Shown here piece by piece: positions 1 through 12,060 of a stretch of 64,000 nt of DNA. The stretch lies in assembly GCF_036898095.1 (NCBI RefSeq), contig NC_090751.1:89500883-89564882 (forward strand). The letters run 5' to 3'. The notes under the pieces were generated by a model. The model searched no databases. It was not told where the DNA came from and saw only the letters and a program-made list of their open reading frames with translations. A program made the translations under genes and the position numbers. Source of the DNA: Palaemon carinicauda. Its lineage: Eukaryota > Arthropoda > Malacostraca > Decapoda > Palaemonidae. Numbering within the stretch: the first letter of the stretch is position 1; the number at the start of each line of letters is the position of its first letter.

Positions 1-897
1 ATTAGGGGTCTAAGTACTTCATTGGCATTTGAGAAGAATATGGCAGTGGGATCCTGAGGGCAGGTACTTGGTCTAACCAATTGACCTTCACAGCTCACTA
101 CTTGAAGGACTACTCGAGGAAGTCCCTGGACGGGTTCTCGATAGGTCCCGTCATTTCCGGGCTCCAAACGGTTTAAAGGTGTAGCCCCAGTGATAACCGT
201 GGGTAGTAAGTCCAAAAGACACAGGTTCCTTCCTTAACCTCCTTTTTCTTCCTTCCCCTGCTCCCTTACCGAAATGACTCCAGTAGTCCCCTGAAACTGC
301 CATGGGATACACTATCTTTGGAAGGACATGTCTCCTAGGATTTCTTGCAGAGGTGAGTTACTTAGACACTAAGATGGGTTTTTGAGTAGTTTTCCCTATT
401 CTCTCGTGTTTTCCTTGGGGTCAGCAGAACCAAGTCTCCTATCTAGGTTCCTTTTATATACTTCTCAAGGTCTCTAGGTCCTGAAGGACACTCCCACCTC
501 CTAAGGTATAAGTCTCATAAGAAAGTAGTTTGAGGTAAGTACTCAGTGTTGGAACAAATCACAAATTTTAAGTAATTTGTATTTTTCCTAACAGTACTTA
601 CCTCTAACTACTTTCGAGTAATGTCCCACCCATCCTTCCCCTAGTGCCTTGCTGGACCTCATAGAAACCTAAGCTATCAAGAACTTCCTGGGGATCGAGA
701 CCTGAGCAAGCATGTTCTCTGACCCGGGGTCACCTCAGGGCGCGTATCACACCACCTGAGGTTGCCCCTCATAGAAAACGTGAGTAGGGTAAATTACACA
801 AAACTCTGGTCGGTTGGGAGGAGATCCCAGATACTCCTAAGAAAGTAGTTTGAGGTAAGTACTGTTAGGAAAAATACAAATTACTTAAAATTTGTGA
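1..897 (+). mobile_element. DIRS1-like retrotransposon copy A, 3' end only
   Basis: The window opens inside the C-terminal part of a tyrosine recombinase. A frame near 90-170 reads TAHYLKDYSRKSLDGF, containing the nucleophile tyrosine, and matches copy D at about 41640-41700. The 3' UTR follows, then an internal complementary region (about 515-620), a segment resembling the inverted terminal repeat of copy D, and the tip ending near 897. The tip carries the palindrome ACAAATT-ACTTAA-AATTTGT at 876-895. Same subfamily as copy D. The 5' part lies outside the window. Confidence 0.82.
535..594 (+). other. 60-nt intron-like segment in the ICR of copy A
   Basis: The sequence TTTGAG is followed by GTAAGTACTC (a consensus donor). 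Sixty nucleotides later TTTTTCCTAACAG ends at 594 (a pyrimidine-rich acceptor). The interval contains the palindromic ICR core at 561-580. The same arrangement, also exactly 60 nt, occurs in copy D at 42065-42124. Whether it is spliced is unknown. Confidence 0.45.
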
Positions 898-1146
898 TTT
901 TTTCCTAACTACACAAACCTGAGTCCTATAAGTTTCAAATCCTGCTTCAACCACTCTGCATGCCCTTGGAGAAGGTCAAAAGTGGCTCTGTGTTCTAGCC
1001 TTTTAGGACTAGGGCTTACCCACTGTCCGCCAATAACTACAAACTCCTTGTTATGAATTTTAAAGCTACATTCCAGTCAAGATGTAAACAATCTTATCGA
1101 AGGACTCATTTTTATACTTATGAAAAATACAAATTATTTTTAAAAT
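898..1146. repeat. Relic DIRS terminal repeat abutting copy A
   Basis: Starting with TTTTTTCCTAACTACACAAACCTGAGTCC, cut here into TTTTTTCCTAAC and ACACAAACCTGAGTCC, the segment resembles the ICR and right terminal repeat of copy C (20890-21139): Cct..CTT..ACC blocks, a GAAGGTCAAA(A)GTGG motif, and an end reading GAAAAATACAAATTATTTTTAAAAT. No coding sequence belongs to it. It looks like a solo terminal repeat of a family-C element into whose tip copy A inserted. Confidence 0.55.
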
Positions 1147-2889
1147 ATAGGATTTTATGTAAATGTTAAAAGTTTTTCTTTCTTATATTTTAGAATGTAT
1201 CCTTCAGGCTAAGTATGTTGGAATTTAGATGACACCCATTTAATTATTTTTTAATTGTCCAATAAACAGTTTATAATTTTTCTCAGCAAATTTTACTCCT
1301 GATAATTTTATGCTGATTTTCCTTTGTGAAAGTTCTGGTTTTAGGCCACAAAACAGAACATTAAATTAATATTTTTCAATGAAAGGAACACAATATTTAT
1401 ATTACTTGCAGGTTTCAAGCACCAGCTTTCAGCAAGAAAAGCAAAAACAATAGTTTCTTCTAGTATTTGAATAGCCTGCCAAATTGTCGACTTCTCATCA
1501 CTAGCCATCAGCACTGTGATTGTATTAGCATTCTGTGTTTTTCAATCTGTTTCCGGCCATAAGCTAATGCTTAGATTTTCAGGGTTTAAAATGGTTGCTG
1601 GTTTTGTATTGTTTTCCTAGACCTACAGGAATGTCATCTGGAAATGCCTGTAAACCACAGATATTTTGTTGATTAGAACCTGTACTACAATTTAATCTAT
1701 GATCCTCATGCAATTCATATTATCCGTTGGGATAAAAGCTGCATTGTACAGAATGTGTTTACTATCTCAGGGTCATTCTGATTAGCAAGTTTTAACCTTG
1801 GTTAAACATTAAAAGAAAGTTCTGATAAAGTCCAGTTGTTTGATATCGTATAACGACTGCTCAGTAATGCAAATCACGATTCGTTTCTTTTCCCCCTTCA
1901 CTTGCTGCACTGTGACTTGTACCCATATCCTCTCCTACTTTCTTAATCCTGTTCCATAACCCAAACCCGTTCCACCCCTCTCTGTCTCTACTTAGTCCCA
2001 GGTTTAACATAATGAAAAAGGCAGTTTGAGATTTAGCAAATGCAGGATATTCCTCGACCCTCCAACATTTTTCCAATCTTGTAATGAGCACCTATTTGCT
2101 CCCCCTTCTTCGTTTGCTAAAACCTCAGATAGCAAACACTGATTTGATAATCTTTTGGAGCAACAATAGCTGAGGCATGGCTACTTTATGCCTTCTAAAC
2201 TCTACCTGGCATTGGATCTAATTAGAGACTCACTGGTTGTTGCTAGTAACAAATTGTGTTGTAGCCCCTTTATTCCATCATAAGAGGAAGAGAATGGCTA
2301 TTAGATTGTTAGTGGAATTAATTTTATTTGTGGATGGGTAAATCCTAAGCCAAATGATAGCATTGAAAAGCATTGTATTTAGCCTATTCTATCCTTCAGG
2401 CTGTGACAAGATTGGGTTTTAGGGATGAAACATTCAAAGAAATGTCTTTTTTATTGCTTATTTTACATTAAGGTGGATTAAGTAGTCCAGTTGCGTCTAC
2501 CACCAATTGAAGTATTTAAATCTGGTTATGAGTGTTATAGATATTGAATAAGATTATTGAAATAAGATTTTTATAAAAGAAATTTATTACTGTATATCAA
2601 TACAGTATTTAGCTATTATTCATATACTGTATTCCCTCCAACCTTCTTACAATTTAGTGGGATCAAAATAGATTGAAATGTAAACACTATGCTATTACTG
2701 TACTGGCATAATACTGACATCTAGTGATGAGGTGTCATCCCTTGGGTGGGCTATTCAAATCTAGGCAGAAACTCATGTTTCTGCTATTCCTGCAAGCTGC
2801 TGCTTTGAATGTAATAAATATAGATATTGAATAATTATTGAAATAATTGATTTTATGTAAAGTTTAATCTTTTTCATTGTTATTTTCAG
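1147..2889. other. Intronic AT-rich DNA, no gene seen
   Basis: Upstream intron of TBC1D5. I see only short chance frames with no family resemblance. One weak direct repeat is visible: a roughly 30-nt motif (TAGATATTGAATAA followed by ATTATTGAAATAA) at about 2539 and again, slightly diverged, at about 2820. The polypyrimidine/AG acceptor for the next exon ends at 2889. Confidence 0.7.
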
Positions 2890-3060
2890 AGTCCCTGGAA
2901 TCAGTATTTTGAAGATTCAGAATTGAAAAAGCTGATAAGGCAAGATGTCATCCGAACTTTTCCCGAGGTTGAGTTTTTCCAGTCAACACGGATTAGAGAC
3001 ATGATGGTGACGGTCTTGTTCTGTTATGCTCGCCAAAACCCAAAAATATCATATAGACAG
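2890..3060 (+). CDS. TBC1D5: TBC1D5 exon: start of TBC domain, arginine and glutamine fingers
   Basis: 171 nt, phase 0 at both ends, 57 codons. The acceptor is TTATTTTCAG and the donor is CAG|GTAAGA. It encodes SPWNQYFEDSELKKLI followed by RQDVIRTFPE. The IxxDxxR motif supplies the catalytic arginine finger of TBC GAPs. It ends with the YxQ motif (YRQ) carrying the glutamine finger, which is continued by GMHE in the next exon. Both catalytic residues are present, so GAP activity is expected. The exon is clean, with no stops or frameshifts. Confidence 0.92.
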
Positions 3061-3944
3061 GTAAGATGATTTCTTAAACCTTTTTTTTCAAATATTGAAG
3101 TGGGGTCCAATTTAATGGTAACTATATACCTAAGGATGGTAAAAAGGAAAGAAAAAATAACTATATTAATTTTTGTTTAGTATCTAAAAATAATTTTTGT
3201 TCTATGTTCTTTAAAGTAGTTTATTTCAAAGGTGAATAAGGTTCTTTTTAGGGGCATTGTTTTGCTCTGACTGAAATATGAAGAACGAATGGAAAGGCGC
3301 AATTTTTAATTTAATAGTAAAATAATTTCACCAATAAAGTATTTGTATAAAAAGAAAATTGAAACCAGTAATATCACTGATACTTTGTATAACAATCATA
3401 GAATTTAACTCCCCAGCATCTATTGCTGCCATTACTTATGAAATATTTCACACAAATTACAAACCTCCTTTACTTCACTAATTGATTTTACAAACAAATT
3501 AGATGCCATTTGTCTTTTGAAACCAAAAATAGATGTATTTAAAACTGAAATTCATGAATGTACTTCATTTAATTCAAAATGTTTAATTTTCATTTACCGA
3601 TATACTGTATCTTATAGGATTATGCCTAGAAAACTGTATGACAGTATATCAATGAAGAATGGTCACTTACGTAGACAACGGCATTTTGAAACAGTTTGTT
3701 GTGTCGATAAGTGTACATATTTTGCATTGTCAATATTTGAAGTTTTTAATGCAAGTCGAATTTAGCAAGACAAGTGAAATGTGGAAAATTTTGCTTTAGT
3801 CGAGGGGCTTGCACTAAACGTGTGGCATATTTTGAGAAAAGTGGGAATATAGGAGTACACGGAACCTCAGAGGTCAAACTTTGTTCTGGAAAGCTGTTTG
3901 AGTACAATTACTATAACCATTGGAACAAATGTAAACAGCATTAA

Positions 3945-4243
3945 CCCTTTTACCCCCAAGCTTGTTGGAACTTTCTAACCCTTAACCCCAAGGCATTTTT
4001 TTTTCAAGCACATTCTGCAATATATATTTTTTTATATTGCTCTAACAGCCTTAATTTTCATCATAGAGAGGTCAGGTTGGTCTCATTCTTTTAGAAAATG
4101 CCTGAAGTTTCTCATAAAGTTATCAAAAATATGCAAAAAAAAATTTAAATAGCAGTTTTTTGCAAGGACGTAGCAGTACGTCCATGGGGGTAAAGGGATG
4201 AGTTTTGTGAAACGTACCAGTACGTCTATTAGGGGTAAAAGGG
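3945..4243. mobile_element. 299-bp MITE with TTAA target duplication (piggyBac-type)
   Basis: Flanked by TTAA at 3941-3944 and 4244-4247. The left end reads CCCTTTTACCCCCAAG; the right end, reverse-complemented, reads CCCTTTTACCCCTAATAG, giving terminal inverted repeats of about 13-14 bp. There is no coding capacity. TTAA duplications are the hallmark of piggyBac-superfamily transposition. Internal short palindromes of the type ACGTACCAGTACGT and a related AGTACGTCC block lie near the right end. Confidence 0.8.
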
Positions 4244-4247
4244 TTAA

Positions 4248-4908
4248 TCAATTCAACAACAAAAATAACGTTTTAAATATTTTTGCACAAAGTTTAAAAT
4301 CGGTACTTGTGTGTGTAATATCCTTCTAAAACGAGTATCTGTAAATACTCTACATGAAATTAATGACAATTCAGCTTCATTTACCTTTAGTAAAGAGAAT
4401 TGATGGCCTAAAGCCCCTGCCACATGATCATACAGTGTCTGCCAGACTTTAAGATTGTCAGACAATGCTTGTTAACTTGGTTAAAAAGTTGTGTTTACTG
4501 TTGTGTCTAGGCAATCATAATCTAGCTGAGGCAAGTGTATTTGTGGCAGTGCAGTAACTGCGGCCTGGTTCTCAGGCAGAAAAATAAGAACAATACTCTG
4601 TGCCCTATTAAGAGGGCTATGTATTGTAATCAGGGAATTAGGAAAATTTGAGAAAGGAAAATTGTGCAAAATCTGGTTTATAAAATGTAGGAAATCATAT
4701 TGAATTTTATCATGTTGAATGAAGAAGTATTTGGAGCATTCAAATATTGAAGTACTGAAAATTGGAAAGGAACTAAGTTCTTTCAAATTAGATAATACAA
4801 TTGTATATTAATTCATGCGTTGACCTTGACTGCAATTGTTAGCTTGTTTTTCCCAGTATCCAAAACTTCACTAGTTCATTTACTATTTAATGATAGTATA
4901 CTATTTGC
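4248..4908. other. Intronic DNA, nothing recognised
   Basis: AT-rich intron between the TTAA MITE and a possible gag relic. Short frames on the minus strand (for example 4253-4465 and 4481-4786) show no recognisable family and no splice-supported exon. I treat them as chance frames. Confidence 0.6.
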
Positions 4909-5200
4909 TTATATAAGAATTACTAGATACAGTAATTTGAATTGCTCAAAATTAGGGTCTAAGCCTATGTAGGAAATCTGAGCTGATATGGCAGGTGCCC
5001 TGGGTTTTAGCACAGCCAAAGATTTCTTAAGGGAAGATTTTAAAGTTCCCAGAGATAATTGCTGTATCTTTAATGACACTCCCAGACCCTTATTTCCTTG
5101 TATAGCTAGAAAAAAACTTGTGTACAGCTCTACATTGGATCCCAATCTGTTAACAGCTCATTTTGTCTTTTCCTACACATACACTGAATAGTCTGGCTTA
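4909..5200 (-). pseudogene. Fragment of DIRS gag-like region (family C), antisense
   Basis: On the minus strand, the stretch encoding TLKSSLKKSLAVLKPRAPAI resembles copy C at 17570-17660, where the frame reads LKSSQKTSLALPRPRAAPIL. The nucleotide similarity continues through a GGxTTxGAC block on the 3' side. No reverse transcriptase or terminal repeat is attached. It is probably a short orphan piece of a gag-like region from a family-C element. The match is by eye over about 100 nt, so this is only moderately sure. Confidence 0.42.
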
Positions 5201-6137
5201 TTCTTTCCACATTTTCCTCTCTCCTCTTAAACCTGACATCACTGAGTTTACCAAACAATTCTTCTTGGCTCAAGGTGTTTTTTTTTGGCGCGTTCCAATA
5301 AGTTTAAACCATTGACTTGGCAGAAACAAACAAGTGTATCAGGAGCTGATGTTTATTTATTCTCTACCAATCAAAGATGGTGAAAAACTGAAAAATACAA
5401 AATAAACCAAATTTTACAATGTGATAAGTAATGTAGGCTAAATAAAGTCTGAAAGTTTTGAAAATGTCCAAACAAGGCCATGGAAATGAAATTTACAAGT
5501 ATAAACAAGTTGTACATGAAACAGTAGAAATTTCAGAAATATCAAAATAGATCTATGAATAGTTATATAATCTCACAAGAAAACAAATCAAAATGTTATA
5601 GTTACATACGCTGTGGTTAGCCACAAATTGTATCAGCAAACAAGTTGTCCTGTAGATATCTTATAAGGCAGTATTCCTGTATGTAGGTAACACTATACTA
5701 ATCTTCAGAGAAGTTTGTTTAACCTTTTGAAGACTCCCTTTTCTGACACAGACCAGAAACTCAAACCTGTCACAACATAATTACAATCGTAAACAGTCTG
5801 TAAAAGAACCACTCAACAAGCATTGAACACTGGTTCTAAACAATGCTTACAAATACTCAAAATACCAATTATCTCCATTTACCAAGTTAAAAGAAAATTA
5901 ACGAAATATACAGTAGGTTTCCACAGATAACATCAGTTGCAATTCTAGACCATGTATAGAAATGTTTGTCAAAATTAACCATTCCTATAAATGCAGAAGT
6001 ATAAATAACATTTATAATATATAATATACTTTCGAGTCTATTGATCCACCAAAAAGTCACTAGTATTGTGCCATAGAACAAACTTCCTGTATGTCTGAAA
6101 ACCATTATATCTAATTAAATGAACGTAGTTCAGTACA
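5201..6137. other. Intronic AT-rich DNA, nothing recognised
   Basis: No coding similarity, tandem repeat or element end could be identified. A 72-codon minus-strand frame at 5887-6105 has no recognisable features. Confidence 0.6.
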
Positions 6138-6598
6138 GTGTTAGCTACTGCAATGTAATATTTCAGTGGCTACTTTCCTCTTGGTAAGTGTAGAAGTGTC
6201 TCTTTAGCTATGGTAAGCAGCTGTTCTAGGAGGAGGACACTCCAAAATTAAACCATTGTTCTTTATTCTTGGGTAGTGCCATAATCTCTGTACCATGGCC
6301 TTCCACTGTCTTGGATTAGAGTTCACTTGCTTGAGGATACACTCAGGCATGCTGTTCTATCTTATTTCTCTTCCTCTTGTTTTTTTTTTTGAAGTTTTAG
6401 TCATTTTTATATGAAAGATCTAATTTAATGTTTTTACTGTTCTTAGAATATTTTCATTTGATTATTTGTTATTTCTCGTAGTTTATTTCCTCGCTGAGCT
6501 ACTTTTCCATTTTGGAGTCCTTGGGCTTATAGCATCCTGCTTTCCCACCTAGGGTTATAGTTTAACTTGTGTTAATAATAATAATCTTTATCCCTGAT
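6138..6598 (-). repeat. ATT-tailed interspersed repeat, truncated copy, antisense
   Basis: The reverse complement matches the copy at 7491-8149 through its first part: (ATT)n, a block reading CTATAACCCTAGGTGGGAAA, then CTATAAGCCCAAGGACTCC, and on through the ACCATGGTACAGAG and GAGCTGCTTACCATAGC-like blocks. It ends near 6138. This copy is more diverged and lacks the distal 200 bp. The family has no visible protein. The trinucleotide tail suggests retroposition, but the class is not proven. Confidence 0.75.
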
Positions 6599-7329
6599 AG
6601 AAGAGACAAAGGTAAGGTAATAGTATTCAATTTTACAAGACCAAATACGGGAATGCATCCATTGTTATATACAGTAACATCAAATACAAAGGAAAAAACC
6701 CATTATTACACAAGGGCTTAAAAATCCACTTACACTGTATAACAATGTTATTACCTACTTTCCCGTCAAGTAATTGAGTATGTTGTACGATAGTTGATCT
6801 TGTATAACTCTTTGCCTTTTTGTCTTTAAAGTAAAGGTTCCTTCACTATCAATGAATGAACCTCAAGGGAAAATATATAAGAGCATCAAGTTATTGAAGA
6901 CAAATTATAGTACAGCATACTTGGGGAGAGTTAAGTTCAGACTGATACTATTATACAGCACTGTCTAAGTGGATTTATTCCTACGCGGATACAAACTTCC
7001 GAGTCATTTATATGGGTTACTCCTAGTCTCGTTTTCTCTACGACCAGACAATCAAAAGAAAATCAGTTAGATTGCATCATATCTCGTTGCTAGATAACTG
7101 CTGTGTATACAGCGCATAACGCCTGATCATCACAGTGCTTCCCCACAACACTCCTGGTCTTCAAGTAGGTAAGACGTACCCAACTCCCTCTCTCTGCGAT
7201 CAGACCTCTGCATTGCCCTCATCATGCCTTTATAGTGCTTAGTGCTTGTGCAACTTGTGTTTGATATTCATTGTCACAAATGTTCTATCATTATTTGCGA
7301 GTTACAAGTGTGTTCTTTATGACTAATAT

Positions 7330-9870
7330 GTTGAATTTGTATTCCTGCCCTAGCCGTGTTGGACATCCCTGTGATACATATATGAGCCTGGTAGAAGTAG
7401 ATCCACACTCGAGGTAAAAAGTGTTCTGTGGAATCACCATGAGAGTACTGTAGGGAGTTGCCGCCCTCCCAGTTGATATCATTCTCGCCTTAATTATTAT
7501 TATTATTATTATTATTACTTACTAAGCTACAACCCTAGTTGGAAAAGCAGTATGCTATAAGCCCAGGGGCTCCAACAGGGAAAATAGCTCAGTGCGGAAA
7601 GGAAAAAAGGAAAATAAAATATTCTAAGAAGAGTAACAACAATAAATATCTCCTATATAAACTATAAAAACTTTAACAAAACAAGAGGTAGAGAAATAAG
7701 ATAGGAGAGTGTGCTCGAGTGTACCCTCAAGCAAGAGAACTCTAACCCAAGACAGTGAAAGGCCATGGTACAGAGGCTATGGCACTACCCAAGACTAGAG
7801 AACAGTGGTTTGATTTTGGAGTGTCCTTCTCCTAGAAGAGCTGCTTACCATAGCTAAAGAGTCTCTTCTACCCTTACCAAGAGGAAAGTGGCACTGAACA
7901 ATTACAGTGCAGTAACCCCTTGGGTGATGAAGAATTGTTTGGTAATCTGTGTTGTCAGGTGTATGAGGATAGAGGAGAATATGTAAAGAATATGCCAGAC
8001 TATTCATTGTGTATGTAGGCAAAGGGAAAATGAACCGTAACCAGAGAGGAGGATCCAATGTAGTACTGTCTGGCCAGTCAAAAGACCCCATAACTCTCTA
8101 GCGGTAGTATCTCAACGGGTGGCTGGTGCCCTGGCCAACCTACTACCTATAAAACAGTCTAAGAGAGATAGTTCTCCTTCTTTGTATTCTGTGAGTAATG
8201 ACAAGAAACGAAAGATCAGTTCTGTGGCGAATGTTATCACCCAAAAAGGTCCTTCGTGTCGGGAATCCACTGAGGCTCCAATCATGGAAGATGACGGCCA
8301 TCATAACTTTGTTTAATATTTTATCACCCAGTGTTAATAATATACAATAGGAACTTGAACTATTTCTTATAGCGGATCCTCTGGCTATGGTTGCTGTTCT
8401 CCCTGATCCTATTGCAGTACCATCATTCAGTCCCTGGTTACCCTGTTATGTCTAGATCTCCCTCCCCTCTACAAGTGTGTTGAGGGGAGATCTATACTGT
8501 ACATTGTATGTCAGCTTATACAGATAAGATCTCTCCGTTCTTAGAGGTATCTTTAATTAGAGCTGTGAAAGCATCTTGGCGTTCCCACGCAACCTTAAAT
8601 TAGAGCCTGCCATTTCCCCTGTACTAAAGCAGCATTATTGAAAGACCCATATTACCTGTCTCCAGCTCAAAGTAACGACCAAGGCCTGCCTAGTACGCCC
8701 AGGGATCCTCGGCAGAGATCTCCCCTTAAAAGTTCTCAGAACGCATCAGATGACACTTCTCTTTTTTACGAGGGTAGTTGGACTGCTTCGGCTGCCCTCC
8801 CCCCCCCCAAAAAAAAAAAAAGACTTGTTAATGCCCAGCTGCTCTAAACAAGTATATACTTCCAAGCCTAATAGAGCTGTGAAGGTGAATCAAACAAATC
8901 CGGCTTTACCCAGAATTTTTTCTATTAACAATTCATCCAGGTTGAACATTCAGAATATCAAGTCAAAATGCTCCACTGTATCTTAGTGATGACGTCATGG
9001 TGCGCGCTGCCATTCTATCGCGTGAGGTAACTCCTTCACATCTTGGGCAGACCAACAGGTCTAAACAGGTTATTACCTCCAAACATCATGACGTCACAAA
9101 CCGCGCTGCTATTTTGACGCTTGCTCCTGTTACTTCCCTGTCTCCTATTCCTGTCACAATATAAAGGATGCAAGGGGAAGGAAAGAAGTCCGAGGAAGAT
9201 TTAAGAACTGCAACCATTAAAATGAAACAACCGAATTATAGCATTACAGTTCATGATTTCGAGAACCTTGATGCACGCTGAAGTACTAGTTCTGCTGATG
9301 TACCACCCCTTGAGGTCCAAATATTGGGCTCAGAAGCCTTGCACTGTATTAAGATTATGAGCCTCATCCATTGTTTGGATGGATTGGATTAGCCACCTTG
9401 TGCGCAAACTGCTAATAGATGGTGCGCTATCTTCTTACAGTCTCAAAAACCCCAGATACAGGTTTGATGCAGCTCTTTCAAATCAGACTAAAGATGCACT
9501 AGACTTTCTGAATACTGGACACAAGTCTCTGCATCGGGAAACTTGCTTAAGGCCAGTAGGTCCTTTAAGCTACCACCTTTACTTCTGCCACACCAGAGAT
9601 GTTTTTACGTACAGTCGGGCACTTATCAGAGCCTACTTCCTATTGGCGCTGATATGGCTAATCTAGTTTCATTGTTATTAGCAGAGAAACTGACTAATCT
9701 CCCCTCCATTGTTTCTGGGCTCAAAATGGCAAACATGGAAGTAGCAGCTATGTCTGCAATCCAAGTCTGCTTGTGGCTAGACCACTGGCCTAGAGCAGTC
9801 TGCCGCTTTGCAGAAGCAAGAAGATCTTGAAAATGAGCATGTTCGTAAACAATTTGAAGAATTATCTAGG
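7330..9870 (+). pseudogene. Copy B gag-like region, interrupted
   Basis: A frame near 7330-7480 carries the DPHS...RGKKC..ESP motif. It corresponds to the DPH...RG..C cysteine-rich start of gag in copies D and E. The reading is then interrupted by the ATT-tailed repeat. It resumes around 8150 (KRDSSPSLYSVSNDKKRK) and continues in fragments (9379-9830) with many stops and shifts. Two complete TGACGTCA palindromes lie at 8990-8997 and 9089-9096. DIRS gag binds nucleic acid in the particle. Nothing here could make a full protein. Confidence 0.55.
7491..8149 (+). repeat. ATT-tailed interspersed repeat, longer copy
   Basis: It begins with (ATT)n at 7491-7516 and then CTAAGCTACAACCCTAGTTG. It runs through AAGCCCAGGGGCTCC, AAGAGAACTCTAACCCAAG, GAGCTGCTTACCATAGC and TGTCTGGCCAGTC blocks to about CTACTACCT near 8149. 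It interrupts the gag region of copy B, so it is younger than copy B. An antisense, shorter copy lies only 0.9 kb upstream. I remember this as a very common decapod repeat, but class and name need a database. Confidence 0.78.
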
Positions 9871-10539
9871 TCTGGAGGTGAAGTCTTTAGAATTTCTTCT
9901 GCATTAAAACTTACTCTTATGGGGTAATTGCGTTTTAGAGAGGCACGACACTGTCTTAGCCAGATGCTCTAGATAGCTGTCTCCTAGGGATACATTAGCT
10001 TTAAGAAATTAAAAGCTAGAAAGTTCCCCTTCCCTTTTCCTGCACTCAGAGGTAGCGACAATGATCGAAAAGGTAGAGAGGTTAGGACAAGGTCCAATGG
10101 TAAAGAGAGCAGTGGCACCAAGGTTGCCCTCTCCCCAGGAACAGCTAAGTAACTCTCCTTTTAAGCCAATTCCACAGGAGATACGACTTTTACCCCTAAC
10201 CGATGTTCAACAACCCGGGAAGCAAACCCCTGACCTACCTTTGTCAGAGGGGACACCCCCTCATGGACAAAGAGTGCGAGGCCACAGAGGTTCCCGCTAG
10301 GGAGGGCATGTCCCCATCTTACCACCAGAAGGAGATGACTACAAATCTTTTGGTAAGGTGGAAGGACTTCAGGGCCAATTCTTGGACGGTAGAAATCTCC
10401 CATTAAGAATATCGAGACCCTTTCGTAGCTTGTCCGCCGCCTCTGACCATCTTTAATATTCAGCAACTTTACTCTTGTTAGAGGAAATCTCCAAGTTGTT
10501 GGCCAAAGGCCATGGAAGAAGTCTCAAACAAGTCCAGGC

Positions 10540-11230
10540 TTCCTTGGCAATCTATTCCTGGTAAAGAATCTGATGGGTGGTTTGAGACCCAACTTTGACC
10601 TCTCCCACTTGAACCTTTGTGCTACAAAGAAAGTTCAAAATGGAGACTCCAGGCACTGTTTTCCAGGCCATCAGGAAGAATGATTTCCTTCTGACCATAG
10701 ACCTGAAAGATGCCTACTTTTAGTTCCCCATCCATCCTGCCTGAAGGAAGTACCTAAGGTTTCCCTTTGGAGGCAAAGCATTTCAGTTTAGGGTGCTGTG
10801 CTTTGGCCTATCAACAACTCCTCAGATCTTCACCAAAATCTTTGCCCTTGTCTCAGCCTGGGCTCTTGCTATGGGCATCAGACTCCTGTGATAACTGGAC
10901 GACTGGCTTCTCCTAGAAGAATCCCTAGCTCTCCTGTTAAGACACAGGGATCTACTCATAGATCTGTGCAAGGAGTTAGGGATACAACTGAATTTGCAGA
11001 AATCCAGCCTTGTCCCCTAACAGTTTATCGGGTACCTAGGCATGGGCATATACTTGGTTCGAGCCAGAGCCTTTCTATCAGCCGTGAGAATTTCGAGGTT
11101 CAGAGAATTGGCAACAACCTTTTTGAAAGGGGAACCCTTCCTGTCCACTCTTGGCAGAAACTGCTAGGCCATCTCTCCTCATTGGAGAAACTCTTTCCTT
11201 TTGTGAGAATGCATCCTTGGCTCATGCAGT
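10540..11230 (+). pseudogene. Copy B reverse transcriptase, degenerate
   Basis: Frames in this stretch read TFQAIRKNDFLLTIDLKDAY, then FGLSTTPQIF and LDDWLLLEES, followed by LNLQKSSLVPQQF.GYLGM. These are the palm motifs of DIRS1-type RT (DLKDAY, STxPQxF, YxDDW, YLGM). The tyrosine before LDDW is a stop codon and there are several other stops and frame changes. The aspartate pair is still present. Confidence 0.75.
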
Positions 11231-11379
11231 AGACTCTGGAGAACCAGTGGTCACAGACATCAGACCATCCTGCAACCCTACTACAAATACCTCAGAAGAT
11301 AGTAAAAGACCTCCTTTGGTGGCTAAACAAGGAGAATTTATTAGCGGGAACCAACCTTCAGGCTCCTCGCCACAATTTA

Positions 11380-12060
11380 TCCTGTTCACAAATGCTGCTC
11401 ACTAAGGGTGAGGTGCTCAGCTAGGAAGGGGGCAAATTTTGGGCCTATGGTCAGAACAGGACACAGCTTTCACATCAATTTACTGGAAATATAAGTTGCA
11501 CAATTAACATGCTCTACTTCACAAAGTCTGAGAGGTCACTAAGTGGTGTTGATGAACGACGACATGCTAATGACCTACATCTCCAAACAAGGAGGTGCAA
11601 CCTCTCTCCTGCTATGCAATCTAATAGTAGAGATAATAAAGTCGACGCAGTCCCGAGTAATTATCTCGTCGAGGTTCATCCCTGGGAAGAGGAACTTCAT
11701 TGCAGACCATCTGAACTGTCGAGGGATGGCAGTTGGTTCAGAATGGTTTTTGCTTCCTCTAGTGGCAAAGAGACATGTTTGCCACCCACCTAAATCACAA
11801 ACTCCCTATGTTTTGCTATTTAGTCCCAGACCAAGCTGCAGTAATTAAAGATGCATTCCAGCACCCATGAGACGGATCAGACGTTTACGCTTTTCCATCG
11901 TTCTGTCTGATTTGTCAGACATTGAACAGGGTCTGAACATCCAAGGGAGTCAGAGTAACGTTAGTAGCTCCAAAGTGGACAGCAGTGGAATGGTATTCAG
12001 ACCTGCTGGAACTTCTCACAGAAGTCCCAAGAGAACTTCCAGAATGGCCAAACCTGCTGC
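11380..12060 (+). pseudogene. Copy B RNase H and methyltransferase-like region, degenerate
   Basis: RNase H traces: a frame at 11543-11848 reads DDMLMTYISKQGG, equivalent to the DNxTxxAYIxKQGG block of copies D and E, then RFIPGKRNFIADHLN, the conserved C-terminal RNase H block. Downstream are ALQH-like and DVYAFPSF fragments, then a WPEW..LL segment. These match the Dam-type methyltransferase-like domain that follows RNase H in DIRS1-like elements. Reading frames are broken throughout. Confidence 0.65.

Noticed and set aside
1861..2091. 76-codon minus-strand frame in the first intron
   Set aside because: No domain, no splice support, and average AT-rich intron composition.
8119..8316. Frame starting MAGALANLLP as a possible gag start
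   Set aside because: The start codon and first residues come from the inserted ATT-tailed repeat, not from the DIRS gag.
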